The notes under the pieces are model-generated. The model ran no database searches, was not told the origin of the DNA, and saw nothing but the letters and a program-made list of their open reading frames with translations. Below are positions 59,541 through 64,000 of a DNA stretch of 64,000 nt, one piece after another. The stretch lies in the NCBI RefSeq assembly GCF_033100795.1, contig NZ_JAWLVI010000005.1:62001-126000 (forward strand), read 5' to 3'. The stretch is from Pseudothioclava sp033100795 (GTDB lineage: Bacteria > Pseudomonadota > Alphaproteobacteria > Rhodobacterales > Rhodobacteraceae). The position numbers and the translations under genes were made by a program. Positions within the stretch are counted from its first letter, which is position 1, and the number at the start of each line of letters is the position of its first letter.

Positions 59541-60325
59541 CAGACGCTGGGGATGGCGCCCCCGTCCACGCGCACCATGCTGCCCGTTACATACGAGGCC
59601 CGCGCGCTGGCAAGGAAAGTCACGACATCGGCGTATTCCTGCGGGTCGCCCATGCGGCCCATCGGAATCGCGGCAAGGCTGTCGGCCTGCACCTCTTCGA
59701 GGCTGCGGCCCTCGCGTTCGGCCCGTTTGCTGTCAAGGAACCCGATCCGCGCTGTCTCGATCCGGCCGGGGATGACGATATTCACGGTGATCCCGTCCTT
59801 GGCGACCTCGCTGGCCAGCGTTTTCGACCAGCCCACCAGCGCGCCGCGCAGCGCGTTCGACAGGCCAAGGTTCGGGATCGGCGCGACAACGCCTGACGAG
59901 GTCGAGGTCACGATCCGGCCCCAGCCTTTGCGGCGCATTGCGGGCAAGACCCGATCCGCGATGGCATAGACCGAAAGCACCATGCTTTCGAACTGGCTGC
60001 GCCACAGGTCTGGCTCGCGTCCGGCGGCGGTGCCAGGCGGCGGGCCTCCGGTGTTTGCGATCAGGATGTCGATCTCGCCAAGGGTTTCCTCGACCCTGAC
60101 GATGTTTGGCTCGATCTGGTCGGGATGGCCCAGATCCCATGCCAGCGCAATTGCGGTCCCTCCGGCGGCGGTAATCTCGGCGGCCACGCGATCTGCGGCC
60201 TCTGCGCCACGGTTGGCAACGGCGACCTTCACCCCTTCAGCCGCCAGCGCGCGGGCGATCGCGCTGCCCAATCCGCCGCCTGCGCCAAGCACCAGCGCGG
60301 TCTTTCCCTGTATCCCAAGATCCAT
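59540..60325 (-). CDS. SDR-fold protein lacking the catalytic Tyr and Lys
   Basis: A 261-residue short-chain dehydrogenase-like protein. The cofactor loop reads LVLGAGGGLGSAIA and the strand-4 motif is IANTGGPPPG in place of NNAG. The region after the STSSG serine reads IPNLGLSNALRG, so the usual Tyr-x-x-x-Lys is Leu153-x-x-x-Asn157. A known FabG-like SDR subgroup has these changes and its activity is unclear. The ATG at 60325 starts the Rossmann fold at residue 8. Convergent with clpB. Confidence 0.86.
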   Translation of the reverse strand: MDLGIQGKTALVLGAGGGLGSAIARALAAEGVKVAVANRGAEAADRVAAEITAAGGTAIALAWDLGHPDQIEPNIVRVEETLGEIDILIANTGGPPPGTAAGREPDLWRSQFESMVLSVYAIADRVLPAMRRKGWGRIVTSTSSGVVAPIPNLGLSNALRGALVGWSKTLASEVAKDGITVNIVIPGRIETARIGFLDSKRAEREGRSLEEVQADSLAAIPMGRMGDPQEYADVVTFLASARASYVTGSMVRVDGGAIPSV

Positions 60326-60579
60326 GTCGTCCCCCTTTTCTCCGGTCCCGATGCTTGGCAAGAGGCACCGGACTGTCCAGCCCTGTCCGTTGTAACGGCG
60401 CAAGCGCCCTTCTCGCAATGCGCCTTGTTTTTATGGTGGCTGGCGGAACTCTGCCATGGCGCTGGCGGAAGCTTGCGACGAAACTGGGTCGCCGCCGCCA
60501 AAAGCAATTGATCGAAAGGGCCAGATCTTCACCCTAGCGCCAGTCCCGCGAGGAGCGGGAGAACACAAGGGAGGAAACG
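60326..60579 (+). other. Divergent intergenic region with 22-bp-spaced direct repeat
   Basis: The 254 bp between the SDR gene and the second TAXI operon hold no gene I can support. GCTGGCGGAA occurs at 60439-60448 and 60461-60470 (22 bases start to start, two helical turns), a possible regulator site. A small stem (CCCGC-N5-GCGGG) sits about 30 bases before the TAXI start, followed by GGGAGGA. Confidence 0.4.
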
Positions 60580-61527
60580 ATGTTCCACAACATCAAGCTC
60601 GGCGCGGTCGTCGCCGGGGCCATCGCGCTTTCGGCACCCGTCGCGCAGGCCAGCGAATTCATCAACGTGCTCACCGGCGGCACTTCGGGCGTGTATTATC
60701 CGCTTGGCGTGGCTTTGTCGGATATATACGCCAAGGGTATCGACGGCGCGCGTACGCAGGTGCAATCGACCAAGGCGTCGGTGGAAAACCTGAACCTGCT
60801 ACAGCAGGGCAAGGGCGAGCTGGCCTTTGCGCTGGGCGATTCCGTGAAATACGCATGGGAAGGCAATGCCGAGGTCGGCTTCAAGGCGCCTCTGGGCAAG
60901 CTGCGCGCGATTGCGGCAATCTATCCGAACGTGATCCAGATCGCGGCCTTGGAAGAGACCGGCGCGAAGACCATCACGGACCTGAAGGGCAAGAGCCTCT
61001 CGGTCGGTGCGGCGAAATCCGGCACCGAGCTGAACGCCCGCGCGATCTTTGGCGCGGCGGGGATGAGCTATGACGATCTGGGCAAGCTCGAATACCTGCC
61101 GTTTGCGGAATCGGTCGAGCTTATGAAAAACCGCCAGCTTGATGCGACGCTGCAATCGTCGGGTCTGGGGAATGCGGCGCTGAAGGATCTGTCCTCGTCG
61201 CAGGCGATCAACTTTGTCTCGGTTCCCGCCGAGGTCGCGGACTCGCTTGGCGCGCCCTATATCGCCAGCGCCATTCCGGCAGGCACCTATGAGGGGCAGA
61301 CCGAGGACGTTCCGACCGTCGCCGTGGTGAACTTCCTTGTCACGCATGAGGATGTGTCGGACGAGGTGGCCTATCAGATGACCAAACTCCTGTTTGAAAA
61401 TCTCGATACGCTGAAAGCGGCCCATTCGGCGGCTGGCGCGATTTCGCTGGAGAATGCGGTCAAGGGCTCGCCCATCCCGCTGCATCCGGGTGCCGAGCGT
61501 TACTACAAAGAGCAAGGCCTGCTCTAA
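60580..61527 (+). CDS. TAXI family TRAP solute-binding protein (second system)
   Basis: A 315-residue periplasmic protein with signal peptide MFHNIKLGAVVAGAIALSAPVAQA. The mature start FINVLTGGTSGVYYPLGVAL is the TAXI signature; SVGAAKSGTELNARAIF and PLHPGAERYYKEQG are further family blocks. It is related to but clearly different from the protein encoded at 21702-22658 (for example TKASVENLNLL in place of TGGSVYNINAV), so a different ligand is likely. GGGAGGA precedes the ATG. Confidence 0.93.
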   Translation: MFHNIKLGAVVAGAIALSAPVAQASEFINVLTGGTSGVYYPLGVALSDIYAKGIDGARTQVQSTKASVENLNLLQQGKGELAFALGDSVKYAWEGNAEVGFKAPLGKLRAIAAIYPNVIQIAALEETGAKTITDLKGKSLSVGAAKSGTELNARAIFGAAGMSYDDLGKLEYLPFAESVELMKNRQLDATLQSSGLGNAALKDLSSSQAINFVSVPAEVADSLGAPYIASAIPAGTYEGQTEDVPTVAVVNFLVTHEDVSDEVAYQMTKLLFENLDTLKAAHSAAGAISLENAVKGSPIPLHPGAERYYKEQGLL

Positions 61528-61546
61528 GCACGCTTGCAAATCAGAT

Positions 61547-61570
61547 GGCGGTCCGGTGCGCCGGGCCGTC
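61547..61570 (+). other. Stem-loop between second TAXI and its permease
   Basis: GGCGGTCCGG (61547-61556) pairs with CCGGGCCGTC (61561-61570), ten pairs including two G-U, with a TGCG loop, 19 bases after the binding-protein stop. No T-run follows. It occupies the same place as the hairpin in the first TAXI operon. Confidence 0.6.
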
Positions 61571-61591
61571 TTGCGTATCAGGGAGGGATAG

Positions 61592-63682
61592 ATGGAACAG
61601 GACAAGCACGTTCTGCCCGACGAGGAACTGGGTCTGCACGATCCGCTGGCAGAGAATTTTCCGCATAACACCGAAGGGCGCCTGCTGTTCTGGCTGGCTG
61701 TGGCTTTCGCGCTGTTCCAGATCGCGATCGCGGCGCATGTGATCGACCTTGCAAGCCAGATCGTGCGCGCGGTCCATGTGGGCTTCCTGATGGCGCTGGG
61801 CTTTCCGCTTTTGGCGATCGCCAAGCATAAGGGCACGGTGCTGCGCGGGCTGGCCTATGTGCTGGCGGCGGCGGGCATTGCGGTCGCGGCCTATCAGACC
61901 GTTGAATACACTGATCTGTTGATGCGCGCGGGCGACCCGCTGGCGCGCGATATTGTCATGGGTGTCGTGGCGCTGGTCACGATCTTTACGGCTGCGTGGA
62001 TGCTGATGGGGCCGGCACTGCCGATCATTTCGGGGGTGTTTTTGTCCTATGCACTGTGGGGCGAGCATCTGCCCGCGCCGCTGGACCATCGCGGCTATGA
62101 CCTGTCGCAGGTGATCGAGCACCTGACCTATGGCACCGAGGGGATTTACGGCATCCCGACCTATGTCTCGGCGTCCTATATTTTTCTGTTCATCCTGTTC
62201 GGCGCATTCCTTGAAAAGGCCGGGATGATCAAGCTGTTCACCGATGTTTCGCTTGGCCTTGTCGGGCATAAGATGGGCGGCGCGGCAAAGGTGTCGGTGC
62301 TGTCCTCGGGGCTGATGGGCACGATCTCGGGGTCGGGGGTTGCGAACGTCGTGACCACGGGGCAGTTCACCATTCCCCTGATGAAAAGCTTTGGATACCG
62401 TTCGGCATTCGCGGGCGGGGTCGAGGCGACGGCCTCGATGGGCGGGCAGATCATGCCGCCCGTCATGGGCGCGGTGGCCTTCGTCATGGCCGAGACCCTG
62501 GGCGTGGAATATGTCGAGGTGGTCAAGGCCGCGCTGATCCCGGCGATCCTGTATTTTCTGGGCGTCTTCTGGATGGTCCACCTTGAGGCTGGCAAGCGCA
62601 ACCTGCGTGGCTTGTCGCGCGACGAACTGCCCTCGGCCAAGGCGGCGCTGAAAGAGGGCTGGTATCTGATCCTGCCTCTGGCCGTTCTGGTCTACCTCTT
62701 GTTCTCGGGCTACACGCCCTTGTTCGCGGGGACGGTTGGGTTGGCGCTGACGGGGCTTTTGATCCTTGGCGGATCGGTCGCGCTTGGCCTGCCGCAAGGT
62801 GTTCTGCGGGTGATCTTCTGGGTGTTCCTTGGGTTGATTGCGGCGGCGTTTTTCAAGTTCGGGCTGAATATCGTGCTGATCGCGCTTGCGGCGCTGATTG
62901 CGGTGAATGTGTTTTCCAAAGGCGGGCGCGAGACCCTGGCGCTGTGCCGTGACAGCCTTGCCGAAGGGGCGAAAACCGCGCTGCCCGTGGGCATCGCCTG
63001 CGCGCTGGTGGGCGTGATTATCGGCGTGATGACGCTTACGGGGGCGGCAAATACATTCGGGCAATATATCGTCGGTGTGGGCGAAAGCAGCCTGTTCCTG
63101 TCGCTGGTTCTGACGATGATTACCTGCATCGTGCTGGGGATGGGGATACCGACGATCCCGAACTACATCATCACCTCGTCGATTGCGGGGCCGGCGCTGC
63201 TGGCGCTTGGGGTGCCGCTGCTCGTCAGCCATATGTTCGTGTTCTACTTCGGCATTCTGGCAGATCTGACGCCGCCCGTGGCGCTGGCCTGTTTTGCCGC
63301 CGCGCCGATTGCACGCGAGTCCGGCCTTCGGATCAGTTTCGAGGCGGTGAAGGTGGCGGCTGCGGGCTTTGTGGTGCCCTTCATGGCCGTCTATACGCCC
63401 GCGCTGATGCTGCAAGACGGGGGCGCGCTGGCAGAGAGCATCGGTTATGCCCCGGCCGTGGCCTATGTTGTGCTGAAGGCGGTGCTGGCGCTTGCCCTTT
63501 GGGGGGCGGCGGTGATCGGCTGGCTGGGCCGTCCGCTGGCGCTGTGGGAACGGGGCGTAGCGATGGTTGGCGCGTTCTCGCTGGTGGCAGCCTATGCCGT
63601 GACCGACGAGATCGGCTTTGCGCTGGCGGCGGTCTTTGGCGCGCTGTTGTGGCTGCGTCGCGCGCAAGGGGCCACAGCATGA
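61592..63682 (+). CDS. TRAP transporter fused permease (second TAXI system)
   Basis: A 696-residue membrane protein joining DctQ- and DctM-like parts: helices from residue 25 on, then SGSGVANVVTTGQFTIPLMKS, GQIMPPVMGAVAFVM and GMGIPTIPNYI as conserved DctM blocks. It lacks the DUF3394 extension found in the first system's permease; instead the next gene encodes a DUF1850 protein, overlapping by four bases. Ends in LLWLRRAQGATA. Confidence 0.93.
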   Translation: MEQDKHVLPDEELGLHDPLAENFPHNTEGRLLFWLAVAFALFQIAIAAHVIDLASQIVRAVHVGFLMALGFPLLAIAKHKGTVLRGLAYVLAAAGIAVAAYQTVEYTDLLMRAGDPLARDIVMGVVALVTIFTAAWMLMGPALPIISGVFLSYALWGEHLPAPLDHRGYDLSQVIEHLTYGTEGIYGIPTYVSASYIFLFILFGAFLEKAGMIKLFTDVSLGLVGHKMGGAAKVSVLSSGLMGTISGSGVANVVTTGQFTIPLMKSFGYRSAFAGGVEATASMGGQIMPPVMGAVAFVMAETLGVEYVEVVKAALIPAILYFLGVFWMVHLEAGKRNLRGLSRDELPSAKAALKEGWYLILPLAVLVYLLFSGYTPLFAGTVGLALTGLLILGGSVALGLPQGVLRVIFWVFLGLIAAAFFKFGLNIVLIALAALIAVNVFSKGGRETLALCRDSLAEGAKTALPVGIACALVGVIIGVMTLTGAANTFGQYIVGVGESSLFLSLVLTMITCIVLGMGIPTIPNYIITSSIAGPALLALGVPLLVSHMFVFYFGILADLTPPVALACFAAAPIARESGLRISFEAVKVAAAGFVVPFMAVYTPALMLQDGGALAESIGYAPAVAYVVLKAVLALALWGAAVIGWLGRPLALWERGVAMVGAFSLVAAYAVTDEIGFALAAVFGALLWLRRAQGATA

Positions 63683-64000
63683 GCGCCTGCCTTCTGGCGG
63701 GGGCGCTGGCCGTGGCGCTTGGGACGGACGGGGCGTTTTCGCTGGAGTGGACGCATTCGGTCGAAAAAGAGGGTTGGCACGAAGATTGGCAGCTGCGCGA
63801 CGGGCAGTTCCATCTGACGCGCGCGGCGGTCAAAGGCTCGGGCGCGGGGATGGAGCCGGGGCCGGATGGCTGGTTCGAGGATGGCTGGTGGGTCTGGTCC
63901 CCCGACGCGCCGCCTGTGCCGCAACTGGTGCTGGCCGCCTCGGGGGAGACGCCCTCGGGTTGGGAGCTTTGTGCCGATGGGCGCTGCATCCCCCTTGGCG
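63679..64000 (+). CDS. DUF1850 protein, TRAP-associated (3' truncated by window edge)
   Basis: The ATG overlaps the permease stop (ATGA), and at least 107 codons are inside the window. Conserved DUF1850 blocks are present: FSLEWTHSVEKEGWHEDW, then GSGAGMEPGPDGWFEDGWW. A short N-terminal hydrophobic stretch (CLLAGALAVALG) may be a signal or anchor. DUF1850 genes regularly accompany TAXI-TRAP permeases; their function is unknown. Confidence 0.85.
   Translation, partial: MSACLLAGALAVALGTDGAFSLEWTHSVEKEGWHEDWQLRDGQFHLTRAAVKGSGAGMEPGPDGWFEDGWWVWSPDAPPVPQLVLAASGETPSGWELCADGRCIPLG

Noticed and set aside
61541..63667. 708-codon frame antisense to the second TRAP permease
   Set aside because: Composition (Arg, Gln, His) is that of a shadow frame; the plus-strand permease has clear family motifs.
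1..64000. CRISPR arrays, insertion sequences, prophage or integron elements
   Set aside because: No regularly spaced repeats, transposase, integrase or terminal inverted repeats were seen; gene order and codon use look like chromosome throughout.

Overview
The window is GC-rich chromosomal DNA from an alphaproteobacterium, most likely Rhodobacterales/Rhodobacteraceae. The evidence is the tolA-tolB-pal-ybgF-tilS-ftsH gene order, a sphaeroides heme protein (SHP) whose key residues fall at the published Rhodobacter positions, heat-shock promoters matching the alphaproteobacterial sigma-32 form, and the styles of RpmJ, DinB and YcaR. I cannot assign a genus. I saw no insertion sequence, prophage, integrase, CRISPR array or rRNA; the window reads as core genome with several metabolic modules.

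Layout. 1-8351: Tol-Pal envelope genes (tolA lacks its 5' end), tilS, ftsH behind a sigma-32-like promoter, a methyltransferase and a MOSC protein. 8470-10410: DEAD-box helicase. 10487-12407 (minus): electron-transfer operon of a cytochrome b561 fused to a diheme domain, SHP, and a separate diheme cytochrome. 12540-15005 (minus): Cache-domain histidine kinase. 15254-16399 (minus): HPP-CBS membrane protein. 16465-22658 (minus): five-gene operon of TAXI binding protein, fused TRAP permease, UspA, class III aminotransferase and BKACE, facing a divergent RpiR regulator at 22805 with a 26-bp palindrome between them. 23720-37444: mainly housekeeping genes (xthA, a CnoX-like thioredoxin, ubiH-like, amidase, aminotransferase, ftsK, lolA-like, hspQ, RsbW/STAS pair, fRMsr, rluA-like). 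37511-40119 (minus): PAS hybrid kinase and OmpR-type regulator, divergent from 40316-49265, an operon in which an acyl-CoA synthetase and a PaaK-like ligase bracket a complete Liv-type ABC importer. 49321-51456 (minus): phaC, rpmJ and tRNA-Val. 51594-60325: N-formylglutamate amidohydrolase, stand-alone CZB protein, dinB, small membrane proteins, a QmcA/NfeD pair, pyrF, clpB and a non-canonical SDR. 60580-64000: second TAXI-TRAP operon ending in a truncated DUF1850 gene.

How the genes fit together. The most promising module is the 16465-23668 cluster: importer, ATP-sensing UspA, transaminase and beta-keto acid cleavage enzyme together imply uptake and breakdown of a beta-amino (or related) acid under RpiR control; the substrate is unknown. 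The 40316-49265 operon implies uptake of a carboxylic acid coupled to CoA activation, perhaps controlled by the adjacent two-component system, since a 10-bp-phased direct repeat lies in the shared intergenic region. The SHP operon implies a membrane-to-periplasm heme relay. Hairpins lie just after the binding-protein gene in all three transport operons.
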